Of a DNA stretch of 64,000 nt, positions 24,601 to 38,200 are shown in pieces (the first letter of the stretch is position 1; every line of letters begins with the position of its first letter). This DNA is from Styela clava (taxonomy: Eukaryota; Chordata; Ascidiacea; Stolidobranchia; Styelidae), in NCBI RefSeq assembly GCF_964204865.1, contig NC_135252.1:15459383-15523382 (forward strand). Reading direction: 5' to 3'. The position numbers and the translations under genes were made by a program. The notes under the pieces are model-generated. The model saw nothing but the letters and a program-made list of their open reading frames with translations, was not told the origin of the DNA and did no database searches.

Positions 24601-26247
24601 AGAATAGCCATTTACACTCTTGCTACAGCATCCTTGCATAATACGCATACGGATCCACCTGCGCAAACGCATAGAAAGCAAGGAAAGGTAGTTAGTTTCA
24701 CGCAACCTCAACTGTTAGAAACCATTGTCTGATTGTACAGTACAGATATACCCGTAACGTCAGAACGTACCACAGTACCAACTGACCTATTGTAGTATTG
24801 TGCAGTACGGTACGGTACCCTACCGGGCAAGATATTCTGATATTACACCTATGAAAATATCAGTATAGCAGTATGATACAGCACTGTCATACTGTTGCAT
24901 AAATCAGTACCGTACAGTTCATTCACGTATAAAACATGCACTAGCAATGATTTTCACATTACAGCATTATGGATTGTATAAATTTTTCCAAAAAAATTTG
25001 CTATTTTTAAAAGTGAAAAATATGCTCATTGTTCAACTGTTCACACTCAACCTCGAATAGAACGTTTAGCATTTCAGAACTTTGAACATCTATCTGCGTT
25101 GAGACTTCAAAATTGACCTCATTCAGTCATACTCTGCAGTCAGGCAGTGTGCAGAAGAATTTGATGCATCTCGAGTCATACTCTCAGCTCTATATTGTAG
25201 TTGAATATGATCGTCATAACGATGCTAGTAAATATTTTGATGAATGAATTTTTTGTATCATGAATCTTTTATGGGAATTTTATAGAAATTATAACCTAGT
25301 GACAGCAATATTAACAAAAATAAATAACTGACTAGGTATATAAATCAAATAAGTTCAAAGCACCCCATTTTCAACCACAGAGAGTGTGCAACTTGCACTC
25401 TAGCTTTCGTATGGCTGGAATTTTTATAGTGTGTGCATAAATATTTATAACAATAACTGAGTAATAATTTTTGACTAAACAATATTAGTAAGCTACACCG
25501 AATACAAAGTTATTTTTCTGTAATATCTCCCTGGTTGGAAAACGCTGCTGTAACAGCTATGCATTTTTATCAAGTTGCTATTATTGCGAGAGGCAGCATG
25601 AACTAATTACACATTTGGTACAATTTTGGATGTACTTGCCAGTTCGCAAAAAATCTTGATTTGAAATTTTCCTCATTGGCTATTTTTGAAATTTTTTCTT
25701 ATTGGCTAAACCTTTTTGTAATTTATCCAAGTTTACCTAAAATGGAATTTTTAAATTGCAATTTGTTAGTGATTACGGTAGTATGGAATTCTCAAGTTTA
25801 CGCTGTAAATAATAACCAATTTGTCCGTAATATATTGTTTTGAAATTAGTTATAACATACTTTGTTTTTAGGTTATTTACCTTATTGCCAAATCAGGCTT
25901 TCTAAATTTGAAAGTGACCAATAATTGCTATTCTATAATAGCCTTATCAAATTTATTGTTCAAAATTTTTTTGATGATTCAAAGCAAAGAAAACTAGGAA
26001 GGTTTGAAATCAACCTGAAATGAAAATTCTGGAATCTGGTTCTTAAAAGAAGTACATCGGATCAATTTTCATCTTTTTAATTGCGGAAAATGTATACACT
26101 GTTTCGTGAAATAGTGAAATAACATTTTTCATGAAGCGATTTTATGCAACCAAGTGTTGAATCAAGCTTTGTATTTATGATAATTTCATGTCAATGCTGA
26201 AACTGATACGACAACTAATCGTTCATCGATAAATTCTCAAATCCAAA
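24601..26247. other. Spacer upstream of ataxin-2
   Basis: Contains more CAGTACGGTACGGTACC-type repeat at about 24800-24840, then AT-rich DNA without coding signal. The ataxin-2 promoter and 5' UTR should lie at the right end; no TATA box in a typical position was identified. Confidence 0.35.
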
Positions 26248-29200
26248 ATGTCTGGAGCAAGCAAAGGTAGAAAGTCAAAGAATGTGAGGTGAGTTTGCCC
26301 TCGCTTTTATATATGCTTTTTTTCTAATTTTAAATAAATTTATCAGTTATTAAATTCTTTTTGTACCCTAACACAAATGTATTTCTGTAACAGTTCTCTG
26401 TAGAGATGCCCTGAACATTTCCTATATTTGTCATATAGACTTCGTAAATTTACTTTTGTGAAATGCCAGCCCATTAAATATTCAAATGTTCCCAGTGTTT
26501 TATAGTAGGATATTTTCTTTCATACTACAACCTTATTACCATGTCGCACACTTTTTAATAACACTGTTACATTTATTGTCTCAACCTTTTACGTTTGTCG
26601 CATTTCTTTATTACTTCCTGCAGTTCCATTTGTTTTTATATCAATCATTACAAAACTGATCGATGTAACTCTGTTCCCTTGCTGTTCAAGTCAGATTTGT
26701 AGATATGATATACTTTCGTGAGATGTTTGAAACATAACCCAAAATAGGCAAGGAAATTTATTCGGTTAAAGTAGGGAACATTTATCATTATTTTTTTTTC
26801 AGGCCGGGGTCGAAGAAGAATTCTAGCCAGAATCAAAGTCCGGTATGCAAATAATCTAGATGAATATAATTTACTGAATTATCCTAATTATTTTCTAAAC
26901 TTCCCTTTCCATATTGATCTTTTTATAAATTTCTGACACTTCTATATTAGCTTCATATAGAAACTCAACTTGGTTTTCCAAAAGAAACTGAAATTCTTAC
27001 AAACTCAGTTCTAATGAATATGATATTTCAGCAATAGGGGAATCAAACTACTATTTGAATAGTATTCTTACATGTGCCAATGCAATGTATTATGAGGAAT
27101 AAACCCAAATCAAATATAACATATGCCATGCAGTGCATATATCAGCAAAGCAATTTTTCATCGATATACCTAATTGGTGTGGAGCGGTTAAATTTGAAGA
27201 ATTTGTATTTATTTTCGATATCCACACTTGAAATTTCTAATAAATATTGAGATTGTGAAATGGTTATTCCTCCTATTATTCTTAAAATAAATTCGTCTTT
27301 TAAACCCAATCTGTGACATTTATTAATTTGCTTTGTGAGAAATTCATTATTCCTATTTTGACTATTCCATTTTTCAGCCATATGAAGGAGCATATGGAAA
27401 TGCACGTCTGGTTCATGTTCTTCTGTCTCTCGTGGTAGGTAAACATAATGAATCATAGTTCCTAGAACCTTGGTTTCAGATTGATATCTGGTCATACTTA
27501 ATCAATCATGATTATGTGTTGAGTAAGCATTGTAATATTAGTTTAAAAAATTAGTTTAATTCTCCTTTGTGTTTCATTCCAGGGAAAGAAATGCCAGGCT
27601 AAAGTAAAAAATGGTGGTTCCTATGAAGGGGTTTTCCATACTTTTAACCCAAAGGTAATAATAGCTTTTCTATATTTAGGAATATAATGTGTCTTTATTA
27701 GTAATACATTCAGGGTAGCTAATCAGATTTGGAAATTATAGAATAAATTTAAATACAGAATGAAAGATGAGTAAATTATGAATACCTATTTTCTTACAAA
27801 GCAGTGAAATATTTTATGTGGATAATGTACTTGTTTGCTTCGCTGTGCTTCATACACTATTATTATAAATAGAACCATAATTAGAATAATCTAAGTTTTG
27901 TCTATAGTCCAACTATCATGTGGTGAAGGAGAAACAACCACATCAAGTCAGAAGCTCGTAAAAATCACTTGAGTGAATTAGTGCAATTTTAGTTATTTTG
28001 CTTCGTGGCAAATTATATGTAAAATTAGCTATCGCCTATAATATTATATGTTTTGATCATTATCATTTATAACATCATGAAAGGTTAGAAATTGAAATAT
28101 AGTATAGAAACATTGCTTCGAGAAGGTTTGGTGTCATCAGTTTTGTTGCACCATACATGTTTTACTTTTCCCATACTCAGCGAAGTGTTAATGAAGATAT
28201 CCATAGTCTATCTTTATATTGTGTTTCTCTGTATTTCATTGTCATGAATATATATTTGATCTCCCTCGAAAGTTGGGTAGTCTTGATCAGTGATTCTCAA
28301 AGTGAAAGATACTGCTCCTTGAAAGAGGCCAAAGAAACGCTACAAAAAACCACTGGGATTGAGAGGAAGTAGTTCACTTTTAGAAAGCTTTGAAAAATTA
28401 CAAAACAAAAATTAATTTGATAAAAGATAGGCATGATATATTTTGGCACAAGTCATCCGGTAAAATATTCGCTCAGTTTTAAAGAAGTAGAACGTGGATT
28501 AATTCATTTATTTGGTAGCAAATATTGCAGATGATGGATGTATAGAGTGATTAGGGGGATATGGTAAATAAAAGTTTGTGAAGCATTGGTGTAGATTAAC
28601 AATAAACTTTTTAGAATGATTAAAAACTTTTATTATGTCTGTGGACACATCCTATGGAAGCAACAAGCAAGACATCATAATATATGATCAAACACTAATA
28701 TTGGAAATTGGAAATACTTATTTACAGATGGATGTTGCACTCAATGTAGTACATAAATGTGATAAAATGTTGAATCACAATCCAACAACAAATGGTATTG
28801 ATTCTAATGAGGGCAATGATTGTCCAAAAGAAGAAGAATTGATTGAGGAAATGCTATTTCCATCTGAAAGTCTCGTGTCTGCAAGTTTTGAAGATGTCGA
28901 TATGACTTTTGCTACACTTGGTAATTTTTTTTTTTTTTCAATCATTTAATTTTTTCAAGGATATGACACAAGGATAGTCAAGAGAGAACCTCCTTGTTTA
29001 TTTAGAGGAACAAACTATGGGTTTGCAGGTAGTCAGTTTGGTACTACCGTAGTATGTGTAACAGGTTAGGGTTAGGCCACAATTTTACTCTGATTTTCCT
29101 TATTTTAGTTCTACTACTAGTCTGGGGACTGCCTGTGTTAGTCAAGTGAAATCTATAGCCCAAAGTCTTCCGTCACTTTACACATACTTCTGGAGCGCTG

Positions 29201-32200
29201 TCAGTTTTATATCCATTGGTATCTAAAATGAATTGAATATTAGAATCAATTTGAAATTCGTTTTATTATGGGGGAATAATATTAGAAATGCAGCTTCTGT
29301 TTTTAATTTGGTTCAAAACTATTTATAATATTTGAATACATTTTCGATCAAATGAATTATTAAATAGTCAAGAACCCAATTAGGTTCTGCTTGATAGACC
29401 ACTCTTGAGATAAGTTATGGAAATATACTTTTAAATAGGGAATATTGAATATAATTTATGAAAGTAAGATCATGCTATTGAAAGAGTGTTCACGAATCTT
29501 CTGTTTTTTCTACAGAAAAGTGATGTTCTGATTGGTTCATTCTTTCAATAGCTTTCATCGATTAAATTAGGGACTTTTTGAATCTGAATCCAAAATACTT
29601 TGTATGGACAATTCTTGGTTGATAAACTTGAGGGTTGTTAACATTGCTTAGCTAAAAAGTATTTTAAAACTTTTACTTCACCTCAACAGAAGTCAACGAA
29701 ACAAATGGAGAATCATCAAGCCTACAACGGTCTAATTTCAAAAGTGGTGAGAAAAAATTAGAGCCATGGAATGGAGGTGGCGACACAGACCCTCTAACAA
29801 TTGGGGGATTAGAAGGGGGTTTGGGTAGTGATGGCACCAACGGCTGGGGTGCTGATGAGATGTTTAGAGCAAATGAAGAAAAATATGGAGTCAAGTCTGA
29901 CTATGACTCATCACTTTCTAATTATACGTAAGCAAATATTACATACATACAACCAATGTTCCCTCTAATTTTTTGTAGTATGTGTGCACAGAAATTTTGG
30001 TGTGTGCGCATTTTTCTGGAAATGACTCATAATTGTGCAAAAACCAATGAAGAAATTGTGGCGTTCTAACCGGGTAATGGGTGGGCCAACAACAAACTTT
30101 CTCAACCTGCCAACCGAGAACATTGTTACATTACATCGAAATACGTCTGTGCGCAGTAAATCTATGCGTGTGTGCGCGTGCACACGTGCACACTTTAGAG
30201 GGAACACTGCATACAACCGTTTTTATTTTGTTTACATTTCATGAAATTTGTTTGTAAAATACTCCAAATATGAAAGCTTGTATTGATAATGATATGTTTT
30301 CATTTGTATATTGTAATTTAAATGGACCATGCTTTGGTAAAATTGTTTTCTCTATGCAAAACATAACTTTAGAATGCAATTGGATATGAAAGAAACAAAT
30401 GAAGATTCCATTGCAAGAGCAACAAGACTTGCCCAAGAAATAGAATCTGGCAGTGATTATAAACGTAGAATTGATCTTGAACTTGATGATGGAAGAACAG
30501 AAGAAGATAAATTCAGTGCAGTTCGAGACAGGTATGTCTTCTAGTTCAGTTTTACTGGCTTTTTGGGATGGGAATTCAAAATTCTCTACTGTTTACCTCG
30601 CTTATAAACAACCTATGCAACCATCAAGTGAATTAATAGTTGTTTTTTTCTACCATGAGTTATTAAGAGTTTCTTCTTCAAACTTTTTTCATTACGGCTC
30701 GCTTTGCATGGTCAAATTTTTTTGCCACTTCCAGGAACTAGATTGAAAATAAAGTGAAGTTTAATAATACAGGAAATATTTAAAAAAAAACAATAATAAA
30801 ATAGACAATACTTTAGAAAAGACCGATGTGCTTGCATATTCTTGCACAAAAGGTCTAATCTTGGTTCTATTTTGGTAATGGTGGATCACAGTACTGGTTC
30901 CAAATCTTTCAAATTTAATCAATATATTATTTTAAACTAAGTTACTGTCAGAAACGATTTTACCACGATCCCACTTGGGGCCCTTTCGCGTCCTACCAGA
31001 GGGCCGGGACCTCCACAAGTATTAACACTACTCTTGTTCTATTCTCTTGTAGCCGAAAAGATAGAGGATCTCGTGAAATGAGAGATAGAGATCGCCGAGA
31101 TATGAGAGATATTGGTGAGGGGGGATATCATGATAAAGATAGAGGGTAAGTTGCTTTAATGAGACTGTTTTGGGGGTGCTAATGATTTTGAATGCCCCAC
31201 AACTTGCCGATAGCAGGATATTCAAGCCACTTTCAATCTAGTTTTTCTCAACATGTGTTATGTTGAACTCAGTAAAAATTGGAAGATTTTTGTTTGTAGT
31301 TGAAAATCTACAATTTCAAGCCTTTTTATTCTTGAATTTAGAAAGCTATGTAAAACTACTTTATGATCCATCGGTTTTTCCTTTTTTTTTAAAGTATTGC
31401 ATACAAATATTGTTTTTGTTAGGTTTTGCTTTGCAGTAGTTTTTGATGTCTGAGTAGTTCTAGTTCTAAATTTGTAAATTCTAGAATTCACTTTGTTAGT
31501 TATTCAAGTTTCAAAAGATTTTGGAAACCTTTGTTATTTTTGTCAGTGGAAATTCCAATTTCAAAATATGCTTTTTTCAGCATCAGTGTATTTTATGTTA
31601 TACCTATCTATTTAAAGAATTTCTACTGTTATCCTTGCTAGTACTTTGGTATTTTCACTCGGTTAATTGCTGTATCATATTGTATTGAGTGAATAAGTAG
31701 CAATGTCATGATGTTGTTAACGACACAAATTCTGCATTTTCATTCTAGTGACCGCGAACGAGACAGAGACCGTGATCATCTGACATCTCCCCAGGGATAT
31801 CGCAAACATGATTATGAAAGGTGAGAGTGTTTTTGCATAATATGCTCGACTGCTCTTTGTCTCACGAATAACCTTCAACAGTTCATCGCCTTTGATTGGG
31901 ATTATCATTACCTAGTACTATCATTACAATGAAAAATGGTATCAATGTGGTTATATGGCGCATAATATTGCTTAGGTTAGACAGTTAGAAAAATATACCA
32001 CACAAAACACACTATTATTACACTGTTATGTTATATTCAGTAGTAATAAAAACACTATGTTATGTGATTTGATCCATAACATTGATCAATTGAAATTGAT
32101 GTGATTATGTTAAGTTTTACATATTGGATTTTACAGAAGAGATGGTGATATACAGTCGTTTTATCTAAGTTTTATTTCAATAAGTAATCCTTGTTATGAA

Positions 32201-35200
32201 TTTTGTTTGAAGGTCCCATATACCAGGACGCAACAGGGGTCGTGGTCGAGACAGTTGGGACAAAAGAAACCAGCAAGGCTTCACCGGCTCTAATATGGGA
32301 CCCCATCGATCAATGGGGGGACCAGGTGGACAATCTGGTGGAGGTGGTCGAAATCAACCACCAATGTCACCCATGGACGGTCCACCTGGACAAGGAGGTT
32401 CACAAGGCAAATACCGTGGTTCCTCGTCAGGACAAACTCATCTGCCTCCAAGGTATAATTTCCTGGGAAAAAAATTTAGTATTTTTAGCATTTTGGTCAT
32501 GCATTTACTAATTTATGGGTTGAGTATTATAAAATGTGCTAGTTTTTAGATGTGCCAGTTTTCTTGTTTTTTTAATATATAATTGTAATGCATGTTTTCC
32601 AGTATTATCTGGATTGTGAATTCGAGGTTTTTATGACAGAATGGCAAATATTGTGATTTCGGAAATGTTTTTTTGCCAATATGTGCTTATTTAATTGTTT
32701 CTAATATTAGTTTGAAGCAATATTCATATTCAATATATATTCCAATAAAAAGTTACAGAAGTTTGAAATTCAAAAATATATTTTTACTCATTTTTTTGAA
32801 AACATCCTTTTCCAGTTTTGTTCTTTAAGGTTTAAGCCTTCAAATCATTGTTTGTCTATAATTTAAGATTGCAATTGTTTTTCAAGATTTACAAAGACTG
32901 GTAGTGGAGGACATTCAAGAGAAGAAGAGAGAATGAGACAAAATGATAACAATGGTGATTTTTTTAATGCGTATACACGTACATTTTTTTTGAAAACTAG
33001 ACCAATTGACGACATACTATTTATCTTCATATAATTTCAGCAATGCACTCTCCATACCAACCACCAAAAGGTCAAAGACAACCTCGTATGCAGAGATCAA
33101 ACATGGGGCGTCAACCAGCATGGGGAGGACCCACATCCCCACCAGCAGATTATCCACACCACAGCCCAACACAAATGGTATTCTGTCTATTTTCATTTGG
33201 GATAAGTGGGATGGGATTTGAGATTACTAATTGTATGAACTTTAAGATATTTCACAATGACTACTCATTTAGTCCATCATCGGCCAATATGAAATTGAAT
33301 TGAATATCGGTTGGCAGGGATAGGAAAACTACAGATAACGAAGTGCGCCCTCCCTGCGATAATTGTGGCAAATTCATACAACTGCACACAAAATTTTTAT
33401 TTTATTCCTAATCATGATCATCATTTGAGATATTAAAACTATGAATTAAAAAAATATTAATATTTTTCCTTCAACTGCAGTTTAACAATGTTAGCTACCA
33501 TAAAATTCGACACTATCATAGTGAATGGAACTATTAACCGTGATGTCACAGTCAATTGTCAATGCGGTCTGAGTGTGCGCTTGCAAAAAAAACTTTGCCA
33601 ACCAATGGGTTAGCGCATAATGCCAGTATAAATCATTATCAATGTGCCTTTTCATGTATTCTAAAAGTTTTTCTTTGAAATTTTCCAGCACCAGGATCCT
33701 GCAGTTATATCGTCTGGGCCCTCATCTGGAGTAGGTGGACCTCCATTGAGTAGATCATCATCAAACTCTTCTAATACTTCGACACCAGTACAAAATCATC
33801 GTAAACATCTGTCAACGTCGAGTCAGGAGGAACAGCCAACACCCCAACATCCCCCAACACAGCAACACCACCAACACCTTCGACAAATCTCATCTTCATC
33901 TTCTCCAACAGGTGGTCCGCTAGTGAATAATCAACAACAATCAGCCAGACCACCACCACAAGGAATGCCTCCTACAGCTATACCTGGGACAGGTAGGTGG
34001 TTTCAAAAATTGTATAGAATTATGTGATTCGTTTTGGTTGATTTAACTTAGGGTAGTCGTAGCGTTATATATAACAGTGTTCTTCAAATTTTTTACATCA
34101 TGAACCCCAGGAACTAAAAAAAATAAGGTGAAATTCAATAATACAGTACAAATTTCGGAAAAGTGATAAAATAGACAATGAGACCGATGATTTTGCTTAT
34201 TCTCGTACAAAAGATTGAATCTTTGCTCTATTTCGGTATATGGATATCATTACCAGTTCCAAATCTTTTAAATCTGATCGATATTTTGTTCTAACATTAG
34301 TGCTGAAAAATATTTACAGCGACTCTCATTGAGTCCTTTTGCGACCAATCGGGGGGTCTGGACCCCCAGTTTGAAGAGTTCTGATATATAGCATATGTTT
34401 GAACTAAACTAAACGCTAAACTGAACAATATGTTTGACTGTTTAATTCCAGTATCCAAGCCCAACATATATACAGCTATAATTAAAATTTCATAATTTTA
34501 GTTTAGTAGTTTTTGTGACGAATAACAGATGTGGGTGCGATTGTATACTGGTTAAAGCGTTAGACTTGCATCGTAGATTACACATTGCCGGTTCAAATCT
34601 CATGCCCACCACATCACCCAAAGTGTAATAAGGTGGGTAGGCAATGCCGAACCACCGGAATGATTCCGGTCGTTCCAAAAATAGTAGCTCTTAGATATAA
34701 GAAGACGCGTGTACAGGGCCTTGCTCAGAGCAAAAGTACTACTGTCTTGTGGCAGTCTGTGGCAGGTTTAGTCTTGATTGTGGGAATTTTAGTTTTTTTT
34801 TTAGTTGTATCGAAAGAGAATTAGGTGCTGAACAACATAATATTACAATCATCAAGTAGAAAAAGATAAAGATTTAATTACAATGAAATAGTGAAAATGA
34901 ACATCTCAGGAATTACATTAGGGCTTAAGCATTCAGTCTTTTCGAGACATGCCAAATCTTTTTTTTTTTAAGATATTTGATTCTCTTTATATATTGACAG
35001 TACTTTCTCCAACGATTTTAAAGCAAAAAGTTATCTCTGCTGACTTCTGCCCTAAAATATTAAAGCGTCAGGTTAAACCTAATAAAGATGGAGTAGAGTC
35101 ACCAGAAAAAGTATTGAAGAGGCCTACAGAACTATCGTCACCAAAACAACATGTAAAGAAGACAGTTAAGAATATAGTAAATGAAAGTTCAACAAGAGTT

Positions 35201-38200
35201 GAGAAAACAGGGGGAGTATCTATGACAAACAATGTGCAATCGCTTGAACCAGTAATTTCGAAAAACGTAATCCGCGCCAAAAGAGACCTAAAATTCAACG
35301 AAATGTCACCTTCAAAATCAAGCAGAGAGATTGTACATGAACAGTCTGCATTACTTGAGTCTAATTTAGTAGAACCCATAGACAATACTCAAGAAGAATA
35401 TCTTAATCACCGAGAAAGTTTACATCGCCCAGTGTTTTACACTACTAACCCAAAACAGCTTCAGCGTGTCAGATTAACAATTGGTAATCAGTGTATGAGA
35501 CATCAGCCAATCTATCATCATCAGCATCATACACCAGGTCTGCAGTATATTATAATTCATAATCAAACAGGAGTGTTACATGATGGTACACCGATTCTGC
35601 CAGTGATTGGGCACCATGTACAAGAATCAAGTGAGTTTAGTTACTTGTTAATAGTTTGGAGTTGAAGTCCCTAAACCCCTAGTCAGGTCATGGGTCATCT
35701 AAATTTGAGTTCAAAGAGTAAATCACTTAGTTCAAATCTCACTGGCGGATAGCCGAATACAAGCCAATTTTCTTGCCAGTAATTGGCCTTCATGTATTGG
35801 TCATCAAGCATCGAGCGAGTTTAATTAATTGCAGTGGGTAGATTCCCTCAACTCCGATTCTCAAGAAATGGGTTATCTGAGTCCCAAAGTGGAGTCAATC
35901 ACTGAATTAAGTCTCACTGGCATTTAGTTGACTCGTTTTACTCAGATGAGTTGATTCAATCACTCAAGCCTCCTAAACACTGGTTAATAGTAACATGAAA
36001 CTTGTTTTATGAGTGGTTAGGTGATAAATTCCTACTGTGCTTGTAGGTATTAGTAGCAGAGAGGACATAGGTCTATTGTTCAGCGATTGGTGCATCATGC
36101 TAAGCGTTGGAAATCTGGCTGCCTTTGCAGCTCTGATTACCCTGTGCGCATTTAAAGGTGGTTAAATATGTACAAGAGGAATGCTGGGCACCTTGTCATC
36201 GTAGTGTGGTTGACATACCCACCGGCCAGTTATGGCTTCCTCCACAAGCAAGTCCCATGCGTTTGAAACAATTATCTGCTTAAGTATTTCTGGACCAGAC
36301 GATTTTGTTTGATTAAGTTGTCTTATTAGCTTTCTTCTCTGTCGTGATAAAAACGATTTTATTCCTATTCTATGGGATAATGCATTGACTATTGCTTCAT
36401 ACTTATTTTTCATTGTTTAGATGGTGGGGTTCCTGGACATTCATGGGCATCGATAGCCAGCAGGAATCCTGCAAAACAACAAATGGGCCATGGTATGTCC
36501 GAGATGGGACTTTCACATATGGGCCAAGGGTCATCCTCTGGTATTCCGCAACAATCTCCTCGGTCAAGGTTTGTCTTGTTTGATAAAATTTGAAATTATG
36601 TTGCACTCAGGGGCGGACACTTTCCATAATTTTGGGGGGGGCGAACTTGGATCGCCTACCGACCGAACCTGTCGATGTCATTCTCTAAGTATTAGAATGT
36701 CATTTTGCTCCTTGTGTGACGAGTACCTAGGATGCTTTGCTCAGACACGGAACTTGCCATTGCAGTCCGCAACAAGCACCGCGCTCGTTAAAATAGCCGC
36801 CTATTTAAGCGTATAATGATTTTTCTGTCGCATAAAATATTCAATCCATGACAGCCACGAGATTCTAAAATGTCCTTATATATTAATTTAATTGTGTGCA
36901 ACGTAACTCGCGATTGCGACTTCTTACGTCAAAATAAAAAGGTGTAGTAAAACTGCCCTTTTATATATTGTTTTGATCCGTATTTTTGCTACTTTGCGAA
37001 TTCGATAAATTTGAGATGTACTTGTAACACTGGCTCTGCCCAATCGCAATGATGTCACTCCGATTATTTTTAAAGATAAAACTTTTCGAAAAATTCGTAA
37101 ATTTTCTGTCAATTCTCACACAGTAAAAGTTATTTCAGTACGATAAAAATACCTAAATAAATACAAAAATTGATCGAATATACTTTAATTATCTTATATA
37201 TTCGGGGAAAAAGTCGCGTTTGCTGCTTTGTTTATTGTTAACACGAAAATTTTCGACATCAATTTAAAAGTAATGGATAAAAAGGCAAATCCTGCTCACA
37301 ATCGACCGTGTTTAGATTTTAGTGACGATGTTTTTAAAGGTCAAGCAAACGTAATTTGTGCCGTAGGCACACGAAATTTTGCGATTTTCGAAGCCCAGAA
37401 AAGCGTTTTTAGACTGTCACGGGCCTCAACAAAACTTATATTGTTTACAGTTTTATTTTTAGTATTTTATATTGTCGCTTTTCAACTCATGGATACTTAT
37501 TAGAATTCTCGCCGGGTTCATAAGCCCGTGCTTGTACGAAAATAAAATAATTATCATAGTCATCGTGTCACAAATTTGTGGAAAACTTGTGATTTAGAGA
37601 GAATAAAAGCCAACGTAAAGGTGTTTACGACCTAAATAATAGATCACAATGATGAAAACAATCTGCGATTTTAGCAAAAGGCAATTACACGCGTTATTGG
37701 CGACTTTTTCAGTTTTCAAAAAAATTCAGAAGAGGTGGGGGGTATCTTTTTTAGATAGTTTCTGTGGTCTGAAAAGTCGAATAGGCTTCGACGTAGTAAA
37801 TGCTTTGATCTTTGCCCGCAAATTATGCTTGACCTTGCACGAAATCCATAACGTGAAAATTGAAGACCAGCGGTGAAAATTGTTTATAACAACTTTAGAT
37901 CCAGTTAATTTTTTAGCGATAATAATTAATTGTTGTAATGAAATACAGTTTGCCTCTTTTACTTCTCTCGCAAGTGCCAACAATAACACTATTGAAAGAT
38001 TTTGACAATGAGAAAACCATATTAAATTGTACAAAAATGAATTAGTTGTGCAAAACCGTGTCGCGTGATCGGCGGTGCGTTTGAACAAGGAGTATTACTC
38101 ATTCGGGCGCGCATGTTTCACGAAAATGTGAGGTGCGCGCTTTGGTCCACATTATTGTAAGAAAACAGGTATAATATCGGTAACTATTAACCGTTTAATT

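Noticed and set aside
34531..34612. Possible tRNA gene (7-bp acceptor-like pairing, A and B boxes)
   Set aside because: T and anticodon stems do not form and a SINE-like body follows; treated as a SINE head.
35068..35385. 105-codon minus-strand frame opposite ataxin-2 exon 14
   Set aside because: Antisense shadow; the plus strand has matching splice phases on both sides.
37228..38088. Open frames on both strands inside the hAT element, considered as transposase
   Set aside because: No BED zinc finger, catalytic or hATC motif recognisable; frames overlap antisense and look fortuitous.
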